The notes under the pieces are model-generated. The model made no database searches and had not been told where the DNA came from. It saw only the letters and a list, made by a program, of their open reading frames with translations. A DNA stretch of 64,000 nt from Carnobacterium sp. CP1 (GTDB lineage: Bacteria; Bacillota; Bacilli; Lactobacillales; Carnobacteriaceae), in the NCBI RefSeq assembly GCF_001483965.1, contig NZ_CP010796.1, positions 1,302,001 through 1,366,000 of the forward strand, written 5' to 3'. Positions 17,871 through 26,561 of the stretch are shown in pieces (the stretch's first letter is position 1; each line of letters starts with the position of its first letter). Both the position numbers and the translations under genes were made by a program.

Positions 17871-18102
17871 ATCAATTCGTTAAGGTTAAAAGACAATCGA
17901 GTACTACTTTTGAACAGTTTGAAAAAGTTGAAGGTCATAGTAAGGGTCTCAGAACTAGTCTGTTTTATTCAACAGCATAAATAACATTTGTGTTCATATA
18001 GTTTGTTTGAAATGATTTAACAAGATGCTGCCACAGTATTCTAGGTCACACACCAAGGGTTACGTTTCATCAACTAATCTATTCTGAATCTTAAATGCGC
18101 TG
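17871..18102. other. Non-coding left end of the element
   Basis: About 230 bases inside the left att repeat with no supported gene on either strand. Only short frames without RBS are present. It may be the remains of lost cargo. Confidence 0.5.
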
Positions 18103-18702
18103 TTAATAGTAATCTGATTGTTTAACAAGAGCATTGAAAACTAGTTTTTGATTGTCTTCGCTTTTCAAAAAGTCTTCCACTGTATTTTCAAAAAAATCAA
18201 GAAGTTCAGATTTTCCTTTTAACTCGTCTACTACCCAAGGTTGCAACAGGTAAGGGAATTTAGCAGTATTTAGATCAGATATCATATATTGATTAGTTGC
18301 TTTCCCGATAATCATTTCGCTTTCTATTTTTCTTACAGCACCATCATTTAAAGGTAATAAGTTTGTGTAATTTTCATTTTCAAATAAACTTAGTACAATG
18401 CAAATTTCATAAGGACTTAACTTTCTTAAACGCTTTTCAGCATTTTTGTAGAACAGTTTCAATTTTCTTTTTTTTGATATGAAGTTAAATATTTGGATAA
18501 ATAAAGTAACTATCAAAATAGAAAAAGATACAATAAAAATTAATCCAATTATGAAACCGTATTTGTTAATGAAAGGTGTTAGATAAAGTGCCTTTAAAAA
18601 CTTTGCTGGTAATAAAAGCATTAATCCGCTTGCTAAAGCAAGAGCAGACATTATTTTTACAGGCAAGTTGAGTATATCCGTTATGTTTAAATCAAATTTC
18701 AA
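18103..18702 (-). CDS. SieB-like superinfection-exclusion membrane protein
   Basis: A 199-residue protein with two N-terminal membrane segments (about residues 15-35 and 48-70) and a basic cytoplasmic part (KKRKLKLFYKNAEKRLRK). The layout and the LSPYEICIVLSLF segment resemble the SieB superinfection-exclusion family of phage-carried proteins, which block growth of an incoming phage. It starts at a TTG, 8 bases after a GGGGGG box. It lies inside the guaA element beside the DUF4062 gene, which fits a defence cargo. Family level only; similarity is judged by eye. Confidence 0.55.
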   Translation of the reverse strand: MKFDLNITDILNLPVKIMSALALASGLMLLLPAKFLKALYLTPFINKYGFIIGLIFIVSFSILIVTLFIQIFNFISKKRKLKLFYKNAEKRLRKLSPYEICIVLSLFENENYTNLLPLNDGAVRKIESEMIIGKATNQYMISDLNTAKFPYLLQPWVVDELKGKSELLDFFENTVEDFLKSEDNQKLVFNALVKQSDYY

Positions 18703-18772
18703 TTATATTTCCCCCCATAATATTTAGACTAGTTTAATTTTGGATGTTAATAGTATTTATTGAGTTTTTAAT

Positions 18773-19773
18773 TTAGTATTGATATCGTGTTAAGTAATTA
18801 AAAGGTAAATCATCATCGTTTATATCAATTTGTCCAATAGATTCCTGAGTTTTTACTACTCGAAATTCAAAAGCACTATTTATAGTTTCGCTATCTGGAT
18901 ATCTTATGAGATTACCATGTTCATCAAATATATCTTGTGATATTTTTAAATATTGTTTAGATGTTTGTAGAGTTCTTTGATATTCATCTGAGAAAGGATC
19001 ATCATCTCCGGTAAAACCGAGAGATTCAATGAAACGTATCATTCCTATTTTATTATGAATTAAGACTCTAAAATCAGATATTGAAAGAGTGTCCATTAAT
19101 TTTTGAGTTATCTCATGAGTAACAAAGAGTGTACTACTTAGCATAGCCAATACTTCTTTGTTTGTTGAAGACATTGAATCAATCATACCATGCATCTTAT
19201 CAGAAACAGTATTTAAATCATATAAAGTTTTTGACTCAGTGAGAGTCATTTCTCTCTGCAATAAATTTTGAAATAACCCAGCGAACTGCGAACGTAAAGA
19301 ATTAATGATATCATTAACGCTTTCAAAATCAGTAATTGGAAAATTTTTCACAGTACTTTTTAAATTAGCAATAAAATCATGAACTCTGACATCGTCAACT
19401 ACTGCTGGGACGAAGTGAGTATTATCTTTATTTTTTAAATACACCCTATTTTCGACAGATACATCTTTTTGAATGAATGCATATACTTTTTTTGTTGAGT
19501 TATTGCAGTTTGTAATTCTTTCATTGTAATTGAATAGTTATTTGAATTTGATTCAGTTCCAAATTTGTTTCCGATAATACAAACTAATATTTCACAATTT
19601 TCAATCTCTCTATAGCAAGAATCTTCCAATGTGTCAATTTGGTTATATGTGACATTATTTCGTTCATGCAGAATAGGTTCATAACCAAGATTTTTAATAA
19701 AAGTTTCGATATCATTTCTAATATGCATTAAGTCATAATATGTAGAGCTCACAAATATTTTAGGTAAGGCCAT
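18773..19773 (-). pseudogene. DUF4062 protein split by a frameshift at a poly-A run
   Basis: Two frames make one protein. The upstream part (from ATG 19773, RBS GGAGG 8 bases before) has the DUF4062 start PKIFVSSTYYDLMHIRNDIE and the LVCIIGNKFG motif. The downstream part continues with KNKDNTHFVPAVVDDVRVHDF. The join falls at A AAA AAG (19492-19486). A -1 slip there restores KKVYAFIQKDVSVENRVYLK-like sequence and a product of about 333 residues. DUF4062 is a domain with a TIR-like or nucleosidase-like fold, often found in multidomain immune-type proteins. It may be a broken gene, a phase-variable tract, a programmed frameshift or a sequencing error. Confidence 0.7.
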
Positions 19774-19879
19774 ATTTAAATCCTCCAATATAAAAAGTAA
19801 TAAGAAATATACTATTATAGTATACTTCCTATTACATTAGTACGCAATGAGTGAAGTAAGTCCTAATTGTGATGTATTT

Positions 19880-21122
19880 TTAAATAGACTGATTCCCGTT
19901 AAACTTAACTTGATTCGTTTTAGACGTTTGAATATTAATATGACCAGTAATATTCTCTGCAATTACTTCATCTCGATTAGGATACATATGAGAATAATGA
20001 CGTAGGGTTATCTCAGGCCCAGAGTGACCTAGTCTTTTACTTAACATAAGAATATCCACATTAAAGTCATTGATTAAGTACGATGCATGAGAGTGTCTTA
20101 AACCTTTAGCTTGAATTCTATGGACCCCAGCAAGTTTTGCATAGCGTTCAATGATTCATCCGATTGTCGATTTTTGCATAGGATGACCATTATAACTAAA
20201 GATAAAATTAGTGGAACATTGTTGAGTTTGTCGTTTTTTCATTTTTTTAAGATGTTGATAGTGTCATCATCAAGTGAAATAATTCGTACGCCACTTTTTG
20301 TTTTCGTGCCGGTTTTACGAGTCCAATTATCTTTGTTCTTAATTTCAATGGTGTGATTAATACTCATTGTTTTCTTTTTAAAATTGATATCTTCCCAGTA
20401 CAAAGCACATCCCTCATTTACGCGGAGGCCAGTCGTAAAGTAAGTCCACAACATGACGAAGTTTAAATGTTGGTAGAAGTCATCAATATAAATGTGAGAA
20501 ACAACTTGTTCGAACTCATCTTTTGTCCAGTAAGGGACGTTAGCTTTGCCTTTGGGAACGGCTTTAATTTTCATTGAGACATTTGCATCTAAATAGTCTA
20601 ACTCGACAGCTTTATCTAGCGTTTTCCTGAAAATTCCGAACACTAAACTAGAAGTAACCTGTGAATAGCCAGAACCACCATCTTTTTTTAAAGTTAAGAG
20701 ATAGGTTCTAAAATCTTGAGTATGTTGAGCAGTGATGTCTTTTAGTGCTAAATGACCGAATCTATCTCGTATATTTTCTAGATTTTTTAGTCTGGTATCA
20801 AAAGTACTAGATTGTACTTCAGTTTTGTATGCGGGAATGTAAATATTGTTCATGTAATCATGTGTAGCTCATGTGATTATCATACTTTAACTTTAAATCT
20901 TTTTCAGCGTCCTCTTTTAACTCTTTCATGTATTCTTTTGCTCTTGAAATAGAAGTGATGGGTGACTTGTCTCTGTCGATCATTCGTTTGATTACAATAG
21001 GCTCATCAGTACGAGTGTTCTTACCGTAATGGAACTGAATATAGTATCTTTTCACTTTTGCCTTAACATCATAAATGTAAATCCCCGGTGTTCCTGTTGT
21101 TCTGTATATTTTTTTTGGTCAT
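19880..21122 (-). pseudogene. int: Tyrosine-type integrase, disrupted by several lesions
   Basis: Joined frames give an integrase of about 410 residues: an AP2-type arm domain (IYRTTGTPGIYIYDV, then KRYYIQFHYGKN), a SAM-like core-binding domain (IYIPAYKTEVQ, DRFGHLALKDI) and a catalytic domain with TGLRVNE, GLRHSHASYL, RLGHSGPEITLRHYSH. All catalytic residues (R, H-x-x-R, H, Y) are present, but the frame is broken near 21109-21116 (8 A after ATG ACC), near 20856-20870, at 20242-20248 (7 A) and by an in-frame TGA at 20158-20156. The start ATG 21122 has an AAAGGAG box. It would have catalysed integration at guaA; now it is probably inactive, fixing the element in place. Confidence 0.85.
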
Positions 21123-21171
21123 AATAATTAGCTCCTTTATGGCATTTTATCAAGCGAGTGGCGAGGGTCAA

Positions 21172-21411
21172 CTAGTTTTTGAAATTCAGCTTATATCTGT
21201 CATAAAATTTTTTATGTGATTCATGACCAACTGTAGGTCGTCCTTTCTCACGTGGAAACTTCTCTTGTCGCCATTTTTTAACTTTTTGAAGTTCAAGCAG
21301 TGAGTGAGGACTTAATAAAAATAGTTCTTTAAATTCAAAATGCTCAGAAGTTTCGGAACGATTAGACCTACGAGATATTTCATCAGAAGCAGTTTTCCAT
21401 AACTGTCCCAT
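21172..21411 (-). CDS. Small basic protein of unknown function upstream of the integrase
   Basis: A 79-residue protein from ATG 21411, with GGAGG 8 bases before it; the longer frame to 21447 lacks a better RBS. It is rich in Lys and Arg, with KKWRQEKFPREKGRPTVGHE in its second half. No family recognised. It lies 50 bases upstream of the integrase start in the same direction, a usual place for excisionase or accessory proteins, but it shows no clear helix-turn-helix. Confidence 0.5.
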   Translation of the reverse strand: MGQLWKTASDEISRRSNRSETSEHFEFKELFLLSPHSLLELQKVKKWRQEKFPREKGRPTVGHESHKKFYDRYKLNFKN

Positions 21412-21579
21412 TTTAAGCACCTCCGAATAATGCATTTGATGAATCAAGTAGCTCTTGTTTTGTTTTGAATGTTTGTTCAGTCGACCACTTATTTTAAATT
21501 TTAGGTATGTTAATAAGTTGAAAATGGAAAGTTTAATCTTTCAGTTCCAACATTGGATAAGTTAATTGAGGGTTTTAGT

Positions 21580-21717
21580 ATGTCATACACAGAATTTTTT
21601 TAATTTGATATTGATGAAGATAACGAGATCGAGAAAGTTAAACAGCTATCTCCTAAAGAGAAAGAAGATTTACTAGTTCAGTGTATAAAAATAAGCGACC
21701 TGCTCAATAAAGAGTAA
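21580..21717 (+). pseudogene. Small frame of 45 codons with an internal stop
   Basis: After a GAGGG box and ATG 21580 the frame reads MSYTEFF, then TAA, then FDIDEDNEIEKVKQLSPKEK and on to a stop at 21717. The downstream part is an acidic/basic helix-like peptide. It is the only plus-strand frame in the element and is followed by a terminator. It looks like a once-intact small protein. No family recognised. Confidence 0.35.
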
Positions 21718-21724
21718 GTCGCTT
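21693..21724 (+). terminator. Terminator of the small plus-strand frame
   Basis: AAGCGAC pairs with GTCGCTT around an 18-base loop, followed by TTCTCG. It overlaps the end of the small broken frame. Confidence 0.5.
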
Positions 21725-21835
21725 TTCTCGTATTTAGACGGCGGCTAAGGCCACAACGGATTTATGTTTAACTGGTTACTTCCAGCTTTTCCAAAGGGCA
21801 ATATACAAAATTGCCAGTAAGATAATAAAAAAAAC

Positions 21836-21868
21836 AGTCAATTAAGACTAGCTTCGATTGTCACAATG
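21836..21868. repeat. 33-base direct repeat, copy 1 (carries the TerB-N gene terminator)
   Basis: AGTCAATTAAGACTAGCTTC followed by GATTGTCACAATG; it matches copy 2 at 23317-23349 in 31 of 33 bases. On the minus strand it includes AGTCTTAATTGACT followed by a T-run, a terminator. GTCACAATGA also pairs with TCATTGTGAC at 21892-21901. Confidence 0.8.
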
Positions 21869-21901
21869 AGAATAGATTATTATTTCAATAGTCATTGTGA
21901 C

Positions 21902-23233
21902 CTATTTTTTTGATTTGAGTTTATTTTTCTCATTGATTTCTATTGCTTTAGCAAGTCGTTCGTTTAATTTTGGATTAAATCCAACATTTGTTATTCCGAT
22001 TTTCAAAATTTCTACTTCATCATTATAACGTTTTTGTTTACGGTATAAAATGCCAAGTTTTTCGTACAAGGCTGGTGCATTAAAATTTCCTTTTACAGAC
22101 CGTAATAACCAGTCTTCTGCCTCTTTATATTTTCCTTGCTTATAATAGTTAATCCCTTTGATTTCTTCATCAAATCCATCTGATAATGGTTCTTTTGATA
22201 AAAGTATTCTTTCTTTCAATGTTAAATTATCAGTTGGAATGAAAATTACTGGTTTTTCTTTTTTTGGTAGATTTACTTCATTGGTACTTTCAGGAAGTGT
22301 TTCTTTTTTAGTTTTGCGCATGTTGGCAACATCTTTTTTAGTCATTTCATGACTTTCTTTTAGTAATAAATAAATATCAGATTGAATTTTAGAACTTAGT
22401 AAAGTGTTTGGATATTCAAATTCTCTATTTTTTATAGAAATATTTGATAAGGTTAATCTAATTTTTTCATGTGTATCCATTTTCATTGATTTATCTAGCC
22501 TATAATTTTTTGAACCATAATTTTTAATTAATAGTTCTGTTAATTTTTTTTGAAATATCTCGGGTGTTGATTTTATATATCTATTGTTAGTAAAACCTAC
22601 TCCTTTTGCCAATGCCATTAAATCCGCAGCATTAAATTCCCCAATGAAAGATCCTTTTACTAAAAATAACAATTCAGGTCTTAAGGTATCTAAATTAATA
22701 TTAAGTAAAATGTTGGGATCTTTTTTCTTCATAGCTGCATATATTAAAGCATCATTAGAATATGCGATAAAGGAACGATTGTTATGTTTTTTTTGTAAGG
22801 TTGTTATCATGTCAACAGCTTCATATAAACTATCATCCAAAAAAATTTTTCTCTCCAAACCATAATAATACACAAAAATATATCCGATATCAGCGTGTTC
22901 GTTGATATTAGTCAAAAAGGTTAAATAATTATATCTTTGTTCAGGTGACATTTCATAGTAAGAAGGATAGTATCCCAATGGTTCAGCTTTTCCTTTGATA
23001 ACAGGTAGGGTGGTTATAATCTCTGATGGTTCATAATCGCTTTCAGAACCGAGCGTAATAGTTATTCCGTTATATGTATTTGAGTTTTTATTAACAGCTG
23101 TTCTTGTTTCAGAAATAAAAAGTAGCTTCCTTACATTAAGTGGAATGGATTTAGTAAAAATATCTAAGTTATTATTGGTATTGTTTTGTGACGTAGTTTT
23201 CTTTTTTTTCTTGAATAAGTCAAATAGTCCCAT
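21902..23233 (-). CDS. TerB-N domain protein with C-terminal TPR-like repeats
   Basis: A 443-residue cytoplasmic protein. After a short Lys-rich start (DLFKKKKK), residues 75-135 match the TerB-N domain: KGKAEPLGYYPSYYEMSPEQ, a Y-L repeat and IGYIFVYYYGLERKIF. The C-terminal 90 residues (about 345-435) look like TPR repeats (YYKQGKYKEAEDWLLRSV, LYEKLGILYRKQKRYNDEVE). TerB-N proteins belong to the tellurite/stress-associated Ter network, and some occur in phage-defence islands. It is the only intact large gene in the element and is flanked by 33-base direct repeats. The function is unknown. Confidence 0.72.
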   Translation of the reverse strand: MGLFDLFKKKKKTTSQNNTNNNLDIFTKSIPLNVRKLLFISETRTAVNKNSNTYNGITITLGSESDYEPSEIITTLPVIKGKAEPLGYYPSYYEMSPEQRYNYLTFLTNINEHADIGYIFVYYYGLERKIFLDDSLYEAVDMITTLQKKHNNRSFIAYSNDALIYAAMKKKDPNILLNINLDTLRPELLFLVKGSFIGEFNAADLMALAKGVGFTNNRYIKSTPEIFQKKLTELLIKNYGSKNYRLDKSMKMDTHEKIRLTLSNISIKNREFEYPNTLLSSKIQSDIYLLLKESHEMTKKDVANMRKTKKETLPESTNEVNLPKKEKPVIFIPTDNLTLKERILLSKEPLSDGFDEEIKGINYYKQGKYKEAEDWLLRSVKGNFNAPALYEKLGILYRKQKRYNDEVEILKIGITNVGFNPKLNERLAKAIEINEKNKLKSKK

Positions 23234-23316
23234 TATTATTCCTCCCTAAAAATACTATATATCAAATTTTTTAAATATGGTTTTTATTTTCTAAATTTTA
23301 GTTAAATTAAAAAGCT

Positions 23317-23349
23317 AGTCAATTAAGACTAGCTTCAATGGTCACAATG
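23317..23349. repeat. 33-base direct repeat, copy 2 (present guaA terminator)
   Basis: This copy extends to a perfect hairpin on the minus strand, AAGCTAGTC-TTAATT-GACTAGCTT followed by TTTAATTT, about 110 bases after the guaA stop. With copy 1 it brackets the TerB-N gene. Confidence 0.8.
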
Positions 23350-23455
23350 CAGTTACATTATAGCAGGTTCAAGGTATATTTTCATGTTTAAACAGTGTGA
23401 TGATTAAGCTAAAAGCTTATTACGTCAACAATCTAAAACGTGTATCTATCTGCAA

Positions 23456-25012
23456 CTATTCCCACTCTATAGTTGCTGGTGGTTTACTCGTAATGTCATA
23501 CACGATACGGTTGACGTGTGCTACTTCGTTTACGATGCGCACAGAGATCTTTTGCAAGACGTCCCATGGAATACGTGCAAAGTCGCTTGTCATGCCGTCA
23601 ATCGACGTTACAGCACGAATACCGACTGTATAGTCGTATGTCCGGCCGTCTCCCATAACTCCAACACTGCGGATTCCTGGAAGAACGGTGAAGTATTGCC
23701 AAATGTCACGGTCAAGACCTGCTGCTGCAATCTCTTCACGTAAAATAGCATCACTTTCACGAACGATTTCTAATTTTTCTTCTGTCAATTCACCAAGGAC
23801 ACGGATACCTAATCCAGGGCCTGGGAAAGGTTGGCGCCAAACAAGAGCTTCAGGCATGCCTAATTCGATTCCTAATTCACGAACTTCATCTTTAAACAAA
23901 GTGTTTAAAGGTTCGATCAATTTAAATTGCATGTCTTCAGGAAGTCCGCCAACGTTGTGGTGTGATTTGATCGTTTGAGCCGTATCGGTTCCACTTTCGA
24001 TCACATCCGTGTAAAGCGTCCCTTGTGCCAAAAATTCGATACCTTTTAATTTTGTCGCTTCGTCATCAAAAACATAGATAAATTCATTTCCGATGATTTT
24101 ACGTTTTTGTTCAGGATCGCTGACACCGGCTAATTTATCCATGAAGCGTTTTTTCGCGTCTACACGAATAACGTTTAAGCCGAATTTGCCTTCTAAACTG
24201 TCCATTACTTGGTCGCCTTCGTTTTTACGCAACAAGCCGTGGTCAACAAAGATACACGTCAATTGGTCGCCAATGGCTTTTTGCAATAAGACGCCTACAA
24301 CACTTGAGTCAACTCCGCCGGATAAGGCTAGTAAAACTTTTTTGTCGCCGACTGTTTCACGAATTTTTGCGATTTCAGATTCGATGAAATTGCTGATGCT
24401 CCAGTTTCCTTCGCATCCACAGACATTGAAAGTAAAGTTTTTCAACATTTCATTTCCTTGTTCAGTATGGCGAACTTCTGGATGGAATTGAACCGCATGG
24501 AAGTTTCTGACAGGATCAAACATTGAAGCGATCGGACAGTGAGGACTCGTTGCTGAAACTTCAAATCCTTCAGGTACATGAGTCACTAAATCGCCATGGC
24601 TCATCCAAACCGTTTCTTCTTGTGCTAAAGAATTGAAGACAGGTGCCGTCGAATTTGTAATGTCGATGCTGGCTTTGCCGTATTCACGGTTTGAACTAGA
24701 TTTAACTGTTCCGCCTAGTGCTGTTGTCATTAGCTGCATTCCATAACAGATCCCTAAAATAGGAATACCCATTTCGAAAATTTTTGGGTCGATAGAATAA
24801 GCTCCTTCGTCATAAACACTCATTGGCCCACCTGAGAAGATGATTCCTTTTGCATTCATTTTGCTTAATTCTTCAGCTGTCGTTTTGTGAGAAATCAATT
24901 CAGAATACACTCCAAATTCACGAATACGTCGTGTAATCAATTGATTGTATTGGCTCCCAAAATCAAGCACGATAATTTTTTCAACTTCCGTTAAATCAGT
25001 AACAATTGCCAC
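23456..25012 (-). CDS. guaA: GMP synthase (glutamine-hydrolysing)
   Basis: A 518-residue enzyme that aminates XMP to GMP. The N-terminal glutamine amidotransferase has [11 protein letters not shown], the nucleophile Cys in GICYGMQLM (about residue 87) and [10 protein letters not shown]. The ATP-pyrophosphatase loop is [10 protein letters not shown] near residue 232, and the C-terminal dimer domain ends IEWE. The start is GTG 25012, with GAGGTG 6 bases before it; the upstream GTG at 25021 overlaps that box. Its last codons are the integration site of the 5.6-kb element, which supplies the present TAG stop, while the far repeat would give TAA. Confidence 0.97.
   Translation of the reverse strand: MAIVTDLTEVEKIIVLDFGSQYNQLITRRIREFGVYSELISHKTTAEELSKMNAKGIIFSGGPMSVYDEGAYSIDPKIFEMGIPILGICYGMQLMTTALGGTVKSSSNREYGKASIDITNSTAPVFNSLAQEETVWMSHGDLVTHVPEGFEVSATSPHCPIASMFDPVRNFHAVQFHPEVRHTEQGNEMLKNFTFNVCGCEGNWSISNFIESEIAKIRETVGDKKVLLALSGGVDSSVVGVLLQKAIGDQLTCIFVDHGLLRKNEGDQVMDSLEGKFGLNVIRVDAKKRFMDKLAGVSDPEQKRKIIGNEFIYVFDDEATKLKGIEFLAQGTLYTDVIESGTDTAQTIKSHHNVGGLPEDMQFKLIEPLNTLFKDEVRELGIELGMPEALVWRQPFPGPGLGIRVLGELTEEKLEIVRESDAILREEIAAAGLDRDIWQYFTVLPGIRSVGVMGDGRTYDYTVGIRAVTSIDGMTSDFARIPWDVLQKISVRIVNEVAHVNRIVYDITSKPPATIEWE
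23457..23469. repeat. Right attachment repeat (att) inside the guaA 3' end
   Basis: TATTCCCACTCTA, identical to 17858-17870. It covers the last codons of guaA (Glu-Trp-Glu) and part of the TAG stop. Confidence 0.8.
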
Positions 25013-25078
25013 GCAGTTCACCTCATCTAATATTTTTTGTTCATTAAACCGTTTATCTTATAAACTCTACTTGGGTAC

Positions 25079-25107
25079 ATTGTATCGGCTCTAGCGATAC
25101 AGGTCAA
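25079..25107 (-). promoter_or_regulatory. guaA promoter
   Basis: On the minus strand TTGACC (25107-25102), a 17-base spacer and TACAAT (25084-25079). The leader is short, with no purine riboswitch. Confidence 0.7.
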
Positions 25108-25136
25108 TATACCGAAAACGCTTTTCTGCTTTTTTT

Positions 25137-26060
25137 TTAGTATTTTCGCAGTAATAGTTGGTCAATAACGTGATTTCCGCTCTTATGAATGATCAAATCA
25201 GCTCGATTTCGTGTCGGCAGGATGTATTCCGTCAAATTCCGCAAGTTGACTCTTTTCCAAACATCCCGAGCCATGGCAAATGCATCTTCACGATTGCCTT
25301 GGGCATAAGAATAATAATAGTTGTCAGGTTTGGTAAAAGCTGTATCTAACAACAAGCCAAATCGTTCTAAGTACCATTTTTCGATCTGTGCGGGTTCAGC
25401 ATCCACATATACCGAAAAATCAAAGAAATCACTCACATAAATTTGCTCATTAGCGGGCAATTGCAAGATGTTGATTCCTTCCACGATCAAAATGTCTGGC
25501 TGGTTCAAGATATGGTATTCTCCTTCTACAATATCATAAACTTCATGCGAATAAACAGGAGAAACCATGTTTTCTTTTCCATTTTTGATATCGCCTAAAA
25601 AAGAGATCAATCGAGGCATATCATAACTTTCCGGAAATCCTTTACGATCCATTAAATTTTCTTTCAATAAAACCTCATTCGGGTAAAGAAAACCATCTGT
25701 CGTGATCATTTCAACGGTTTTATTTTTATAGACACGTGACAGCATCATTTGCAGCAAGCGTGCGGTCGTGCTTTTTCCCACAGCTACACTCCCTGCTATC
25801 CCGATAATATAAGGTTTCTTTTTAACTGCTTGTCCCAAAAAATTATTTTTTTGAGCTTGCAGTTGTTCATAATGCTTCATATAGATAGATAAAAGTTGTA
25901 CGATGGGAACGTAAACTTCTTCCACGTCTGTTAGAGATATACGGTCATTTAATCCGGTCAGTTCTTCTAATTCTTGGTGGCTTAAAGGTGCGGCAGTATT
26001 TTTATTCAATTCTTTCCATTCATTTCGTTCAATAATATGAAACGTTGCTGATTCTTTCAT
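25137..26060 (-). CDS. coaA: Pantothenate kinase type I
   Basis: A 307-residue CoaA that phosphorylates pantothenate, the first step of coenzyme A synthesis. The P-loop GIAGSVAVGKSTTARLL is near residues 87-103. TTDGFLYPNEVLLKENLMDR, VEGINILQL and YYSYAQGNREDA are typical of type I enzymes. The length matches the family. It lies just upstream of guaA, which has its own promoter, so the two are probably separate transcripts. Confidence 0.95.
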   Translation of the reverse strand: MKESATFHIIERNEWKELNKNTAAPLSHQELEELTGLNDRISLTDVEEVYVPIVQLLSIYMKHYEQLQAQKNNFLGQAVKKKPYIIGIAGSVAVGKSTTARLLQMMLSRVYKNKTVEMITTDGFLYPNEVLLKENLMDRKGFPESYDMPRLISFLGDIKNGKENMVSPVYSHEVYDIVEGEYHILNQPDILIVEGINILQLPANEQIYVSDFFDFSVYVDAEPAQIEKWYLERFGLLLDTAFTKPDNYYYSYAQGNREDAFAMARDVWKRVNLRNLTEYILPTRNRADLIIHKSGNHVIDQLLLRKY

Positions 26061-26300
26061 CTAATAAGCCTCCAAGTTTCTTAAACTTCCGCATAATTGT
26101 ACCAAAGAAAACATCTTTTTTATAGCTTTCTATGAAAATCCCTTTAAAACCAGCATTCGTCTTAAAAGAAACTTAACTAGTCTTTTTTGTTTCATTTAGT
26201 GTACTATAGTTTTGTTGGGAATTCTCTCAACTTTTTTTGTGAGGTTAGTGACACTTGCTGTTTTGAAGGAGTAAGAAACAGTATAAAGGAGAGTGTAAAA

Positions 26301-26561
26301 ATGAAAGAAAAAAAAGACTTGGTTGAAATTTGGGGCGATGTTGTTGAACTTCGTAGTTTAGTATTGGCTATTTGTATTTCAAGCGGCTCAACGATGGGCG
26401 CTTTTTTCCTTGCTCCGAGCGATGACCAGACCAAACAGCTTTTTTTTGGTTTAGCAGGCGCAGTGATTGGTTTTATTATTTCAACCGTCTTTATTAAACC
26501 CAAACGGATTCTTAAAACGGATGAAAACCAACAAACTAACGGACAAGGAGAACACGATTGA
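26301..26561 (+). CDS. Small two-helix membrane protein, partner of the TctA-like permease
   Basis: An 86-residue protein with two hydrophobic segments (about residues 18-38 and 48-66) and a polar C-terminal tail. The AAAGGAG box and ATG 26301 support this start over the longer upstream frame. Its stop overlaps the ATG of the TctA-like gene (TGATG), which implies translational coupling and a shared complex. It might take the place of the small TctB subunit, but it is shorter than TctB, so this is inference. Confidence 0.65.
   Translation: MKEKKDLVEIWGDVVELRSLVLAICISSGSTMGAFFLAPSDDQTKQLFFGLAGAVIGFIISTVFIKPKRILKTDENQQTNGQGEHD

Larger units (their letters stand above)
17858..23469. mobile_element. 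Decayed integrative element in the 3' end of guaA
   Basis: A 5.6-kb AT-rich block lies between two identical 13-base repeats, one of them being the 3' end of guaA, a known integration site for genomic islands. It contains a broken tyrosine integrase with an adjacent small gene, a SieB-like protein, a DUF4062 protein with a frameshift, and a TerB-N protein flanked by its own direct repeats. There are no replication, conjugation or structural phage genes, so it is a remnant or a small satellite-type island. The boundaries are inferred from the repeats. Confidence 0.78.

Noticed and set aside
18773-19788. Two separate genes instead of one DUF4062 gene
   Set aside because: The downstream frame has no RBS, and the -1 join restores a continuous DUF4062 sequence.
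20239-21055. Two small independent DNA-binding proteins
   Set aside because: They are the arm and core-binding parts of one integrase once the frameshifts are bridged.
25013-25136. Purine riboswitch before guaA
   Set aside because: The leader between the promoter and the GTG start is about 60 bases and lacks the aptamer's conserved loops.
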